Shown here one piece after another: positions 16,343 through 25,463 of a stretch of DNA of 64,000 bases. The DNA lies in assembly GCA_965226695.1 (NCBI GenBank), contig OZ245405.1, positions 682,001-746,000 on the forward strand, in the 5' to 3' direction. Made by a program: the position numbers and the translations under genes. Positions within the stretch are counted from its first letter, which is position 1; each line of letters starts with the position of its first letter. Source of the DNA: CATOSD01 sp965226695 (lineage in GTDB: Bacteria; Chloroflexota; Dehalococcoidia; Lucifugimonadales; CATOSD01). The notes beneath the pieces were generated by a model, which was given only the letters and a program-made list of their open reading frames with translations, was not told where the DNA came from and searched no databases.

Positions 16343-17985
16343 ACGGCGGCGGCGCGTTCGACTCCCTGGGCAGGGTGCGTGTCGGCGCCGTAGTCAGCGG
16401 CTCGCTCACGAACGGGCTCGAGATCAGGCTCGACCCCGCGACGTCCATCGAGGACATCAAGGTTGGCTCGTTCGTGACCATGCAGGGCGAGAGGCAGCGC
16501 TACTTCGGCGTGGTGACGGACCTCGAGCTGGGCTCCACCGACGACAGCCTCCGGCTCAATCCGCCCGGCCTGTCCGACCCGCTGGCCGTGCGGGTATTCG
16601 CGGGCACCGCCGCCTACGGCTCGATCAGGGTCGAGCCGATGCTTACTGTGGGCGCCGACACGGACGACGGCCCTCAGCCGGCGAAGACCATACCGCCGCA
16701 CTTCTCGGAAGTCTCCCTGGCGACCGAGGAGGATATCCAGGACGTGTTCGGCGAGGAAGGCCCCGGCCACTTCTGGATCGGCAACCCACTGGACATGGAG
16801 ACCAAGCTTTGCCTGAACATCGCGGAGCTAGTCAAGCGCAGCAACGGCGTGTTCGGCAAGAGCGGCACGGGCAAGACCTTCCTGACGCGCCTGCTGCTGA
16901 TGGGCATTTTGCAGAGCGGGCAGGCCACCAATCTCGTCTTCGACATGCAGAGCGAGTATGGCTGGATGGGCTACAGCGAGGCGAACCGGCAGGTGAAGGG
17001 ACTGAAGCAGATATTCGAGTCCAGGGTGGCGGTGTTCTCGCTGGACGAGGAGAGCTCGAGGCGGCGTGGGCTGAGTCCGGACTACGTGGTGCGCATCGGC
17101 TTCGACGAGGTGGAGGCCGACGACGTGAGGATGCTGCGCGAGTCGCTCAACCTGTCCGAGGTGGCCGCGGACGCCTCTTTCGAGCTGGAGCGCCACCTTG
17201 GCAGGAACTGGCTCAAGAAATTCCTGGATCACGAGGGCGGAGAGGCGTTCCAGGAGCTGGCGTCCATGCTGAACGTGAACCAGGCGGCGCTCAGCTCGCT
17301 GAAGAGAAGGCTTGCGCGTCTTGAGCGCTTCGGCTTCATGGACGACAGGTCAGGCCACAACTCCGTCAATCGCATTCTCGACTACCTGGGCAGGGGCATG
17401 CACGTAGTGTTGGAGTTCGGCCGATACGGCAATGACATCTCGGCCTACATCCTGGTCGCCAACCTGATAACGCGGCGGATTTACGATCGCTACCAGGAGC
17501 TCACGGAAAGGGCGAGCGGCGACGATACGCAGAAGCCCACTCCGCTGGTGGTCACCATCGAGGAGGCGCACAAGTTCCTGACCCGGGAGCTCGCCGGCCA
17601 GACCATATTCGGCAACATCGCCCGCGAGATGCGTAAGTACAACGTGACGCTGCTGGTGGTGGACCAGCGGCCCAGCGGCATAGACGACGAGGTGATGAGC
17701 CAGCTTGGCACCAAGATAACGTGCCTGCTGGACAACGAGCGAGACGTGGACGCGGTGCTCACGGGAGTGTCGGGCAGCCGCAAGCTGCGGTCGGTGCTAT
17801 CCAAGCTCGATTCGAGGCAGCAGGCACTGGCGTTCGGCCACGCGCTGCCGATGCCGGTGGTGTTTCGCACGCGCGAATACGGCACGGAGGAGTCGTACAG
17901 GGAGTTCGGGTTCAGGGACGAGGACGAGTTGCAGGCACAGACGGAACGCGACATCGAGGAGCTGTTCGGGCCGTCTCGGGGGTGA
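16336..17985 (+). CDS. herA: HerA-type DNA translocase ATPase
   Basis: 549 residues from ATG 16336, with AAGGAGG five bases upstream. The N-terminal HAS barrel (residues 1-100) includes RVGAVVSGSLTNGLEIRL. The RecA/FtsK-type ATPase has Walker A GKSGTGKT at about 174-181, Walker B VVTIEEAHKFL near 405, and VDQRPSGIDDEVMSQLGTK as sensor region. The end PMPVVFRTREYG is typical of HerA. HerA forms a hexameric ring that pumps DNA and drives the NurA nuclease in end resection; nurA lies upstream on the same strand. A defence role is conceivable, since HerA-nuclease pairs are used that way elsewhere, but here the housekeeping pair is simpler. Confidence 0.92.
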   Translation: MVNGGGAFDSLGRVRVGAVVSGSLTNGLEIRLDPATSIEDIKVGSFVTMQGERQRYFGVVTDLELGSTDDSLRLNPPGLSDPLAVRVFAGTAAYGSIRVEPMLTVGADTDDGPQPAKTIPPHFSEVSLATEEDIQDVFGEEGPGHFWIGNPLDMETKLCLNIAELVKRSNGVFGKSGTGKTFLTRLLLMGILQSGQATNLVFDMQSEYGWMGYSEANRQVKGLKQIFESRVAVFSLDEESSRRRGLSPDYVVRIGFDEVEADDVRMLRESLNLSEVAADASFELERHLGRNWLKKFLDHEGGEAFQELASMLNVNQAALSSLKRRLARLERFGFMDDRSGHNSVNRILDYLGRGMHVVLEFGRYGNDISAYILVANLITRRIYDRYQELTERASGDDTQKPTPLVVTIEEAHKFLTRELAGQTIFGNIAREMRKYNVTLLVVDQRPSGIDDEVMSQLGTKITCLLDNERDVDAVLTGVSGSRKLRSVLSKLDSRQQALAFGHALPMPVVFRTREYGTEESYREFGFRDEDELQAQTERDIEELFGPSRG

Positions 17986-18063
17986 GGGCGCGACCTATGG
18001 TCTCATCCTCACCGATGGCGCTGGCGCGCAGCGCTGTGATTCGCTTTGTCCGAGAGGAGATAC

Positions 18064-19164
18064 ATGAGCGTCACATTCGATGGCCATGCCCATTGCTTCC
18101 CGTCCTTGGCCGAGGACCGGGGCATCAAGAAGAGGCGGCTAGCCGAGCATCAGCACCACGTGCGCTTTCACGGCCAAGGCATACGGAGGCTTAGTGACGG
18201 GGTCAGGATTCCGGAGCCGCTGCTGGTGGGCGAGGGCGCCGGCATCTCATACCTGCCCGACGTCGACTTTCGAATCGGCCCCTTTGGCAGGCTGGAGTTC
18301 ACCCACGGCGGCGAGGACTACTTCCTCCAGTGGATGCCTCCGGTACTCCAGGATATGTCGTGCTCTCCGGAGCTGATGATCGCGCAGATGGACTACGTGG
18401 GCGTCGACCGAGCGGTGCTGCAGCACGACAGGATCTACGGAAAACTGGATGACTTTCTCGGAGACTGTGTGCGGCGCTACCCCGATCGGTTTGTCGCTTT
18501 GGCACAGGTCGACGAGTGGGTGGGAGGCCGAGATGACCAGCTCGAAAGGCTCCGTCGGCAGGTCGAGGACCTGGGACACTCGGGGCTGTTCTTCTCCACT
18601 GGCGGGTTCTTCCAGGACGATTTCAGGATCGGCGTCAACGACCCCAGCCTCGATCCTCTCTGGGGCATGGTGAGAGAGCTAGGAATCACAATTCACTGGT
18701 ACGCAGCCAAGTTAAGGCAGCCCCTGGCCGAAGATTACCTTCAGGAGCTGCGCGAGTTCATCACCTGGGCAGAGGCTCACCCCCAGATACCCTCGGTACT
18801 GACCCACGGGCTCAACAACGTTCACTACGACGTCGGCAAGCCAGGCCGGTTCAGCGTTCCGGAGGAGATTTCGACGCTTCTGAAGTTCCCTGGCTGGCAC
18901 ATGGAGCTGATGCTGCATCTCATGGCCGGGGATCTGGAGTTCCCTCCCTACGAGGACGGCCTGTCAGAGCTAGTGCAGTCTCTGGTCGAGGACGTGGGCG
19001 CCGACAGGCTAGTGTGGGGATCCGACATGCCTGCGTGCGAGCGAACCGTGACATTCAAGCAGTCGATGGTGCTCTTCCGGTCACGATGCGGCTTTCTGTC
19101 CAAGGAGCAGCTCGACGCGATCATGGGGGAGAACCTGGCACGCCTCTACCCGCTGCGGGCGTAG
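18064..19164 (+). CDS. Amidohydrolase-family (Amidohydro_2) metal-dependent hydrolase
   Basis: 366 residues from ATG 18064, preceded by GAGGAG; the frame is open a little further upstream. The N-terminal metal motif HAH is in FDGHAHCFP. Later metal or catalytic residues are in HWYAAKLR, SVLTHGLNN and the late Asp of VWGSDMPACER. This is the pattern of COG2159 enzymes (decarboxylases or hydrolases acting on aromatic or acyl substrates). The C-terminal ENLARLYPL matches the family ending. The substrate is unknown. It stands alone after herA. Confidence 0.87.
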   Translation: MSVTFDGHAHCFPSLAEDRGIKKRRLAEHQHHVRFHGQGIRRLSDGVRIPEPLLVGEGAGISYLPDVDFRIGPFGRLEFTHGGEDYFLQWMPPVLQDMSCSPELMIAQMDYVGVDRAVLQHDRIYGKLDDFLGDCVRRYPDRFVALAQVDEWVGGRDDQLERLRRQVEDLGHSGLFFSTGGFFQDDFRIGVNDPSLDPLWGMVRELGITIHWYAAKLRQPLAEDYLQELREFITWAEAHPQIPSVLTHGLNNVHYDVGKPGRFSVPEEISTLLKFPGWHMELMLHLMAGDLEFPPYEDGLSELVQSLVEDVGADRLVWGSDMPACERTVTFKQSMVLFRSRCGFLSKEQLDAIMGENLARLYPLRA

Positions 19165-19189
19165 CGACGAGGAGCTGTTTGGGCCGGCG

Positions 19190-19561
19190 CTAGATGCCCA
19201 TCCCCTCCAGGGACGGGTCGTCGTAGCCGAAGTGGTGCGCAACCTCGTGCGTTATGGTGTCCCGAATCTCGCGCATGACCTCTTCGTTGGTCGAGCAGAT
19301 GGACTCGATCGACTTTTGGAAGAGGGTTATCTTGTCCGGCAACACCATGTCGTAGCCGTAGCGTTCCGTGAGCGGGATGCCCTCGTACAGCCCGAGCAGC
19401 AGCTCGTCCTCGTCCAGGCCGGAGCCGATGAGCTGGTCTTTCGTGGGCCAGTCTTCCACGACCAGGTCAACGTTCTCGAGGTTGTCGAGGATGTCCTGCG
19501 GGAGCTGGTTGAAGGCCTCTCGGACGAGGCGTTCGAACTTGGATCGCGTTAGGGAGGCCAG
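19190..19561 (-). CDS. Minimal zinc metallopeptidase-like protein (PF06262 type), unusual start
   Basis: The zincin motif HEVAHHFG (HExxHxxG) lies near the C-terminus, and the chain ends eleven residues later, as in the small PF06262 family. A GTG at 19459 would give only 89 residues and lose the conserved first part. Upstream in the same frame, about 34 more residues match the family (SKFERLVREAFNQLP, then ENVDLVVEDWP). No ATG, GTG or TTG lies between them and the upstream stop. I place the start at CTG 19561, which has AGG seven bases before it and would be coupled to the end of the aldolase gene. Function in this family is unknown. Confidence 0.68.
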   Translation of the reverse strand: MASLTRSKFERLVREAFNQLPQDILDNLENVDLVVEDWPTKDQLIGSGLDEDELLLGLYEGIPLTERYGYDMVLPDKITLFQKSIESICSTNEEVMREIRDTITHEVAHHFGYDDPSLEGMGI

Positions 19562-19565
19562 TTTG

Positions 19566-20312
19566 CTACCTGTTCGCTTCGAGGAACTTTCTTGAACCGT
19601 CTAGTATAAGCGAGTTGAGCGCTACGGTCTCGGTTATGTCGCTGGAGAGCTTGCGGCCCGCGGCGTGGATGCGGTCGCCGATGGCGTTCTGCGCCTCCTG
19701 AACCGCCGGGTGTTCGGGCTGGCCGGGGTATCCCATGGACTGGGCGAGGTCGTTGGTGCCCCAGGCGAATGCGTCGATGCCTTCCACCTCGAGAATGGCG
19801 TCGAGATTCGAAAATGCGGTGACCGTCTCGAGTTGGCACATGACCAGCATCTCGGCGTTGGCGTGGGCCATGAACTCCGTGCGCTGAAGGCCGGGCTGGT
19901 CTATCAGGCCGCTCTCGTTGTAGAAGGTGCCTCTGCCGCCGCCCCAACTGCGCTGGCCATCGGGGGTGAAGCGGCAGGCGTCCACCAGTGCCCTGGCCTG
20001 CTCGGCCGTGTCCACATGCGGCCCCAGCACGCCGATAACGCCGCGGTCGAGGAACGAGTTGATGGTGGAGGGCATGATGTTGGGCACCCTGGCGGTGACA
20101 GTCAGGCCGTAGCCGTCGGCGACGCGGCACATGTGGTCGATCGACTCGGGCGAAAACAGGCCGTGCTCGCCGTCGAGGTTCACGAAGTCGAAGCCACCAA
20201 GCATACCGGCGAGCTCGATGGCCTCGGCGCAGGGGAATACCAAGCCGAGTCCCAGGCCCTTTTCGTCCTGGCGGTTCTTCTCGAGAATGTTGTTCGCGCG
20301 GAACCTTACCAT
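19566..20312 (-). CDS. HpcH/HpaI-type aldolase
   Basis: 248 residues from ATG 20312. It is a TIM-barrel class II aldolase with early motif DFVNLDGEHG (catalytic Asp-Glu-His area), then TARVPNIMPSTINSFLDRG and GVLGPHVDTAEQA, the metal-binding Glu in QLETVTAFSNLD, and WGTNDLAQSMG. Such enzymes cleave or form 2-keto-3-hydroxy acids with pyruvate, using a divalent metal. Homologues with this WGTNDLA region are common in Chloroflexota and Actinobacteria catabolic clusters. The 3' end touches the metallopeptidase frame, so both may be one transcript. Confidence 0.9.
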   Translation of the reverse strand: MVRFRANNILEKNRQDEKGLGLGLVFPCAEAIELAGMLGGFDFVNLDGEHGLFSPESIDHMCRVADGYGLTVTARVPNIMPSTINSFLDRGVIGVLGPHVDTAEQARALVDACRFTPDGQRSWGGGRGTFYNESGLIDQPGLQRTEFMAHANAEMLVMCQLETVTAFSNLDAILEVEGIDAFAWGTNDLAQSMGYPGQPEHPAVQEAQNAIGDRIHAAGRKLSSDITETVALNSLILDGSRKFLEANR

Positions 20313-20374
20313 GGCGCCCTCCTCAGGCGGTTGGGCCTATCAGGTTGTCTGCCCGACGCGGGGGCTGGTGTTGA

Positions 20375-20449
20375 TGGAGCGGGAGAAGGGATTTGAACCC
20401 TCGGCCCTCTGCTTGGGAAGCAGATGCTCTACCCCTGAGCTACTCCCGC
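20375..20449 (-). tRNA. tRNA-Gly (anticodon CCC), CCA encoded
   Basis: Read on the minus strand it forms a full cloverleaf. Acceptor GCGGGAG pairs with CTCCCGC, the D-loop has AGCTCAGGGGTAGAGC, and the anticodon stem TCTGC/GCAGA holds loop TTCCCAA (anticodon CCC). The T-arm is AGGGTTCAAATCCCT, and CCA is encoded at 20377-20375. Confidence 0.97.
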
Positions 20450-21344
20450 TTGCCGCGTGGGGTAGATTTTAGCAATTCGGTTGGGTTTGAACAAGGCGCG
20501 CGGCGGGAGTTGGAGGCCGGCTTCTGAACGGTGAGAATGGGCCAAAAGCTGCCTGTGGATTGGGTTTTTACCGAATTCTGTCTCATTCTGGTTCATTCTG
20601 TCTTGCCTCCTAGCTGGGAGTGCTGGCTGTGTGCAACATCTTGAAACGCCGGCGAGACGGAAACGAGCAGGAAAGTTACAAAGTGTGACAGAAATGAGAC
20701 AAGTCGGCCGGGGTCCCAACCGCGTCGTCCGCGGGCGCCAGGTGGCGGGGTCGATCCTCAGGTGAGGGGAGAGTAGCACGAATGTGCGCAGGGGTCAAGA
20801 GGGGGTTGGGAGAAACGGGGCCGGACCAGTTCAGGGGGCGGGACAGAGAGGGCCGGTCTTCATCCGAGAATCTGGGCCGACGGCGTTATTGCGCTGGAGG
20901 CGGCAACTTGGCCGGAGCGGGCCACGAGCGAGACGCATCGCCTGCCTATCCCTGCTCGCAGCATAGCTCTGCAACAGGTGACTGCTAGATTGATGCTGCT
21001 TCCGATTGGCAGCATGAGTTGACAAAGGACCAAAGCAAGTGGAATTATACACCCAAGTGCGCAGGGGCTATCAGGCTATTTGAGAGTTGCCGCAAAAAGA
21101 CAGGGAGAACAGTTGCAACGCAGGCGATAACGACGAGGATTCCTCAAATTGCTAGTCTTGCCAGACATGCACCTATCACTTGACCAAAAGTGTCCGACAT
21201 TCGTTCAACTTCCTTGCACAGTTAAGCTGGCGTAAGGGGTCGACGGCTCGAACAATGAGCGATCACCCGTTGTTTCCGTCTGCCACTTTGTTCTACTCGT
21301 CGACAAGTGTACGCAGATCATCAAACATCTGTCAGTCACTCCTC
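20450..21344. other. Gene-free stretch with remnants shared with the transposon-like element at 34666
   Basis: No frame here looks coding. Two patches are shared with the non-coding element at 34666-35444. One is cattctgt followed by gcctcctagctg (20602-20627, compared with about 34751). The other is tagcacgaatgtgcg followed by gtcaagagggg (20774-20806, compared with 35083). The order is the same, so this may be a decayed copy. The rest shows nothing I can name. Confidence 0.5.
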
Positions 21345-22556
21345 TAGTACTATTGCCAGGTGTATTTGACAGATATAAGAAATAGGTTAGTCTTTATGTA
21401 TGATCCTAAAGGGAGGACATACGAAGACATGCCTGCTCTCAAGTACAAGGTGGAGTTGAACGAGTCTGAGCGGACGCATCTCAAGCAGATAGTGAGTCGT
21501 GGCGAGACCTCGGCTCGTAAGGTCAAGCGAGCGCTGGTGTTGCTGAAGGCAGACGAAGGTTTGCCCGACCTTGACATTGCCAATGGCCTATTGATAAGCG
21601 TATCCACGGTGGGACGTGTGCGCACCCGGTTTGTGAAGGAGGGGCTCGACAGCGCGCTCAATGAGCGTGCGCGACCGGGACAGAAGCGCAAGTTGGACGG
21701 CAGGCAGGAAGCACATATGATAGCCATCGCGTGCAGCGACGCGCCCGAAGGCCACGCGGATTGGACGCTGCAACTGCTTGCCAACAAGGTGGTGGCGATG
21801 GGGTTTGCCGAGAGCATCTCGCTCGAGACGGTGCGCCAGATACTCAAAACAACGAACTCAAGCCGTGGAAGAAGAAGGAGTGGTGCATCCCCCGGGTGAG
21901 CGGGGAGTTCGTGGCTCGAATGGAGGACGTGCTGGACCTGTACGATGAAGACTACGACCCGGACCGTCCCGTGGTCTGCTTCGACGAGACGTCCAAGCAA
22001 CTGGTGGCCGATAAGAGACCATCCATCAGGGCCAAGCCGGGGCGGGTGGAACGATACGACTACGAGTACAAGCGAAACGGGACACGCAACCTGTTCATGT
22101 TCTGTGAGCCGAAAGCCGGCTGGAGACATGTCGAGGTGACCGAGCGACGTACTGCCGTGGACTTCGCACATCAGATGAGATGGCTGGTTGATGAGGCATA
22201 CCCTCACACCGAGACGATACGGCTGGTGCTGGACAATCTCAACACACACAAGCTGGGTTCGTTGTACGACGCCTTCGAGCCGGCCCAAGCGCGCCGTATC
22301 GCCAAGGGACTGGAGTTCCACTACACCCCAGTACACGGCAGTTGGCTGAACATGGCCGAGATAGAGTTGAGTGTCTTGAGCAATCAGTGTATCAACCGCC
22401 GAATCAGCGACGAGGCAGTACTGAAACGAGAGGTCTTGGCGCTGGAACGTGAACGCAATGAGGCTGTCGCCGTCATTGACTGGCGCTTCTCCACTCAGCA
22501 CGCTCGCACTAAACTTCAACACATCTATCCACCATATTCAGATTGAAACGGTACTA
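21345..22556 (+). mobile_element. IS630-family insertion sequence, copy 1
   Basis: Bounded by TA dinucleotides (21345-21346 and 22555-22556) inside ctag, as expected for TA-targeting IS630/Tc1 elements. Imperfect terminal inverted repeats begin ctagtactattgcc on the left and, reversed, ctagtaccgtttc on the right. It carries one transposase in two overlapping frames. Confidence 0.85.
21429..22546 (+). CDS. IS630-type transposase in two frames (-1 shift near 21846)
   Basis: The first frame starts at ATG 21429 (MPALKYKVELNESERTHLKQ) and encodes a helix-turn-helix part, including ANGLLISVSTVGRVRTRF; it would end at 21899. The DDE catalytic part lies in the -1 frame: VVCFDETSKQL, LVLDNLNTHKL and HGSWLNMAEIELSVL carry the D, D and E. 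Protein similarity passes from one frame to the other at ctcaaaacaacg (about 21847), before ELKPWKKKEW. The shift site is a weak run of four A. The sister element at 54496 has seven A at the same place, so copy 1 may have decayed in frameshifting ability. Confidence 0.85.
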
Positions 22557-22970
22557 GTCCTACCCCATACCTCTACATCTTCTGCAAGGCGTTCTTGATT
22601 CCTTGGTTCCGTCTACTTTCGGGTCTGCTGGTGGTGGTATGCCGGCATGAGTTTAGGTGCTGCTGCCACAATAGGTGGGACGCCATGTTGAACCCGTTCA
22701 GCAAGAAGGGGCGGAACCCCAAAATGGGAACCGTTAAGTTATAAGTTGTGGCCGAGATGGATTCTACGCGCATCCCCGAACGACACCCTTCGTGCAGCTT
22801 GGGAGGGCAAGTACAGGTTAATCTTCCATGGCAAGACCTTTGAGTACCGGGTAACGCCAGCCTTGGTCGACCAGGGCCATTGGGAAGTGGGCCAAATCGA
22901 GCGCCGTCCACGTTGGCGTAGAAAGTAGGCAACTTGCGCCAGTGGCGCCACTCCGGGATGCCCGCCCAGG
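22557..22970. other. Gap with no convincing gene
   Basis: A frame at 22746-22928 reads plausibly in its middle (GKYRLIFHGKTFEYRV) but is too short and has no ribosome binding site. It could be a fragment of a gene cut by the nearby IS. Confidence 0.45.
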
Positions 22971-23324
22971 CTATCCTTCCTCTATCGTTGTTTCAAAGAC
23001 CTGTCTGATGTGTGAACCTTTCTTGCAGCTCGCCTTATCACTTTCGTCTCCGTTTGCGCCGCCCCAAATTCCCAAAGTAGGTGCTATATTCGGCATTCGT
23101 ACCATTTGACGGTATTTCACTTCGGGCTTGGGTGTCTTCGGCTTGGGCGCACGAATCCGAGTTTTGCCCTGGGTTACCGGTGACGGACTGAGGTCGCCGG
23201 CAATCTCCTTGGCCTTGACGACGACTTTCGGCCCTTTCCGCCGGTTTCTCCACCACTTCCTCCACCAAGAACGTGTGGCAAATCCTAACAACGAAAGAGA
23301 GACGGCAAGTATCAGAAATCTAAT
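22971..23324 (-). CDS. Small membrane protein, probable ATT start
   Basis: The frame has an N-terminal membrane helix (RFLILAVSLSLLGFA), a very basic Trp-rich stretch, a Lys/Pro-rich linker (RAPKPKTPKPEVKYR) and a polar tail. A TTG at 23291 would remove most of the helix and has no ribosome binding site. In contrast, ATT at 23324-23322 has AGGAGA seven bases upstream. I therefore prefer the rare ATT start, giving about 117 residues. There is no family match that I recognise. Coding status is moderate, based on the helix plus the good ribosome binding site. Confidence 0.4.
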   Translation of the reverse strand: MRFLILAVSLSLLGFATRSWWRKWWRNRRKGPKVVVKAKEIAGDLSPSPVTQGKTRIRAPKPKTPKPEVKYRQMVRMPNIAPTLGIWGGANGDESDKASCKKGSHIRQVFETTIEEG

Positions 23325-23513
23325 GTTAGAGTCTCCTGTAAATCAGGACGCCCTAAGGCCTTAACCAGCCACCATGTGGCGGTTTCAGCATGGTCTGGCA
23401 ACTGGTGGAGTTGACAGACCACCGTACCGTAAGTATCGTTGTAATCAATTAAAACCCATCGGGCAGCCGCCCGCCATTCTGGGAGCACACGGCGGCCCGA
23501 TCTTCAAGACTCA

Positions 23514-23538
23514 GGGGCGCTTTCGGCGCCCTTTTTTT
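23514..23538 (+). terminator. Rho-independent terminator
   Basis: Stem GGGCGC and GCGCCC around a tttcg loop, followed by seven T. No intact plus-strand gene ends just before it, so it may end a lost or unannotated transcript. Confidence 0.8.
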
Positions 23539-23557
23539 GTGACTGGATGGGTAATGA

Positions 23558-24014
23558 ATGGTGTACACGGACTACAGGATTCGTGTAAGGGTATTCGTAG
23601 ACTTCTGGAACTTTCAGTTGACGGTTAACGGGCTAGCGAGAGAGGCCAGTCTCTCCGAAACTGGGCGATGAACACTTTGAACAGGTTCCCGGGCGTGCAT
23701 GTAAAGATGGTTGAGAGGCAGCGCAAGAGGAGGGGCCAATCTGCCCAGCCTGCCATCATGAGGTCGCGGTTTGTCTGGAGTGTCAGTTCGACATGAGAGG
23801 CACTGAAGAAAAGGATGTTGACACTCGCATCGCGACAGACATGATAAAGTTGGCATGGGTTGATAACTACGACGTCGGGGTTCTGCTATCCTCAGATCGC
23901 GACTTTGTGCCGGTGGTGGACTTCCTAAGCGCCAGGGGAATCAAGATTGTACACGGGGCATTTCCGAGTCAAGGCGCCGTCTTGACTCAGGCGTGCTGGG
24001 GTAACATAACATAA
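23558..24014 (+). pseudogene. NYN-domain (LabA-like) ribonuclease gene with two frameshifts
   Basis: Three successive reading frames each carry part of one protein. ATG 23558 begins RVFVDFWNFQLTVN, the first NYN strand with its catalytic Asp. A second frame from about 23656 gives NWAMNTLNRFPGVHVKMVER. A third frame from about 23728 gives CPACHHEVAVCLEC, a zinc-ribbon insert. It continues with EEKDVDTRIATDMIKLAW and VLLSSDRDFVPVVDFL, which carry the remaining acidic residues, and ends QACWGNIT. Each shift corresponds to loss of one base. An intact protein would be about 150 residues, a PIN-like RNase. Unless these are sequencing errors, the gene is dead. Confidence 0.8.
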
Positions 24015-24144
24015 GGATACAGCGGATTATGGAGAGGTTCAGGCGCGCCTGATGGGCAGCGGCGTGGCTAAGCCGTGTTGTGAACACTTGCCACCGAGGG
24101 TGCCCGCGAACGCGGCGGCCTTACCTTTGTGGGCCCTCGTTCGC

Positions 24145-24173
24145 TTGCGGTTGTTGGCGCTGTCTTGTATATT
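24145..24173 (+). promoter_or_regulatory. Sigma-70-type promoter of the diiron operon
   Basis: -35 TTGCGG (24145-24150), a 17-bp spacer and -10 TATATT (24168-24173). The predicted start lies about 110 bases before ATG 24290. Confidence 0.6.
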
Positions 24174-24289
24174 TTCACAATAGGCAGCCGAGCAAGCGGT
24201 AGCCCTGCGCACAGTGTCTACACGACGCGCGGATCGCCTGCCCCCTACCCACCAGCAAGCCGCCGCACAACCCGCTAGGAGGCCGCATT

Positions 24290-25375
24290 ATGACGACCGA
24301 CAACGAGTCGCTGAAGGCTGTCAAGAGCTACGCCGATGACAACGACCTGGACCTCGGCTGGATGGACACGCGCGGCGAGTGGGGCATTCGCGTGGAACCC
24401 GGCCGGCGCGGCCTCACGCTCGGCGACATCCAGGCCGGCTCCTATGGCGACGCGCCCGACCGCAGCGATAACCAGACCGGCAAGCCGAGGGGCGCGGCCT
24501 CGCGGCCCGGCTCGTTCCGTATCGGCGGCTACTCCGTGACCACCAAGTCCGACGTCTGGCTGACCAACGCCGCCATGCTCTACGAGGAGGCGCTGCAACG
24601 CCAGTGGAGCTCGGCGACCGACATTCCCTGGGACAGCGTGAAGCCGCTGCCCGACGACATTGAGCGCGCCCAGTGCCAGCTCGCAACCTTTCTCACCGAG
24701 GTCGAGTTCGTCGCTGCCGACGTCCCGGGCAGGTGGGTCGCCAACACCACCCCCGACTACTTCGAGCCGCGCATGTTCCTGATCACGCAGATCATGGACG
24801 AGTCGCGTCACCTGGACGTGTTCCGTAAGCGCGCATTCGCCAACGGCGGCGGCCTGATGCAGCGGCCTACTATCACCACGAGCGGAGTGGTGGGCAATAT
24901 CGACCTGTCCCGCGATTTCACCGAGATGTCCTCCCGGCTCCACATATCCGGAGAGGGCGGCGTGCTGACCATCTTCCGCATGGGCGAGCTGATGGCCTAC
25001 AACGAGGCCGAGAAGCGCATGTACCGGCTCGCCGCACAGGACGAGTCCCGCCACGTGGCATTTGGCGTGATGCACATGCGCTACCTCTCGGAGACCGAGC
25101 CGGACCGCCGCGAGGAGGTTCACACGTACCTCGACGAGGGAGAGCGCGCCATGATGGCGGGCAACCAGAATCCCGCAGGTGGAGACTCGGTTACGACCGA
25201 GGCGATGGCTATACTGCTCGGTGGCGGCAAGAACAACTATGACGAGGGCATCAAGAAGCTGATGGCAATACGCCGCCGGCAGGTGAAGGAGTACGTGCAG
25301 CGCATACGCTCCGCCGGCTTCGGCGAGCGCTTCGTCAACGGGCGGGCTAACGCCGAGATGATGGCGTACCTGTAG
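24290..25375 (+). CDS. Ferritin-like diiron protein, paralogue 1 (ligands intact)
   Basis: 361 residues from ATG 24290, with GGAGG upstream. It is a helical diiron protein with the two EXXH signatures intact: DESRH at 170-174 (E171, H174) and DESRH at 251-255 (E252, H255). Further helix Glu are in TEVEF (about 137-139) and RMGELMAYNEA (E233). This is the pattern of R2-like and AurF-like oxidases and hydroxylases. The N-terminal 110 residues (GIRVEPGRRGLTLGDIQAGS) are shared with the next gene. An oxygen-activating role is likely; the substrate is unknown. A paralogue and two SCP2-like genes follow. Confidence 0.8.
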   Translation: MTTDNESLKAVKSYADDNDLDLGWMDTRGEWGIRVEPGRRGLTLGDIQAGSYGDAPDRSDNQTGKPRGAASRPGSFRIGGYSVTTKSDVWLTNAAMLYEEALQRQWSSATDIPWDSVKPLPDDIERAQCQLATFLTEVEFVAADVPGRWVANTTPDYFEPRMFLITQIMDESRHLDVFRKRAFANGGGLMQRPTITTSGVVGNIDLSRDFTEMSSRLHISGEGGVLTIFRMGELMAYNEAEKRMYRLAAQDESRHVAFGVMHMRYLSETEPDRREEVHTYLDEGERAMMAGNQNPAGGDSVTTEAMAILLGGGKNNYDEGIKKLMAIRRRQVKEYVQRIRSAGFGERFVNGRANAEMMAYL

Positions 25376-25379
25376 TGGC

Positions 25380-25450
25380 CTGCCCCCTCACCCCCGTGTC
25401 GAGCACGGGGCAGGCTCTAACCCTCTCCCACGTGGGGGAGAGGGGACTCT
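25380..25450. repeat. Dispersed palindrome family B (compound)
   Basis: Two hairpins in a row: cccccgtgtcgagcacgggg and ctctcccacgtgggggagag. They lie between the two diiron paralogues. Confidence 0.7.
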
Positions 25451-25463
25451 TGGGACTTGTTCT

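Noticed and set aside
22746..22928. 60-residue frame after IS copy 1
   Set aside because: Short, no ribosome binding site, no match; possibly a gene fragment.
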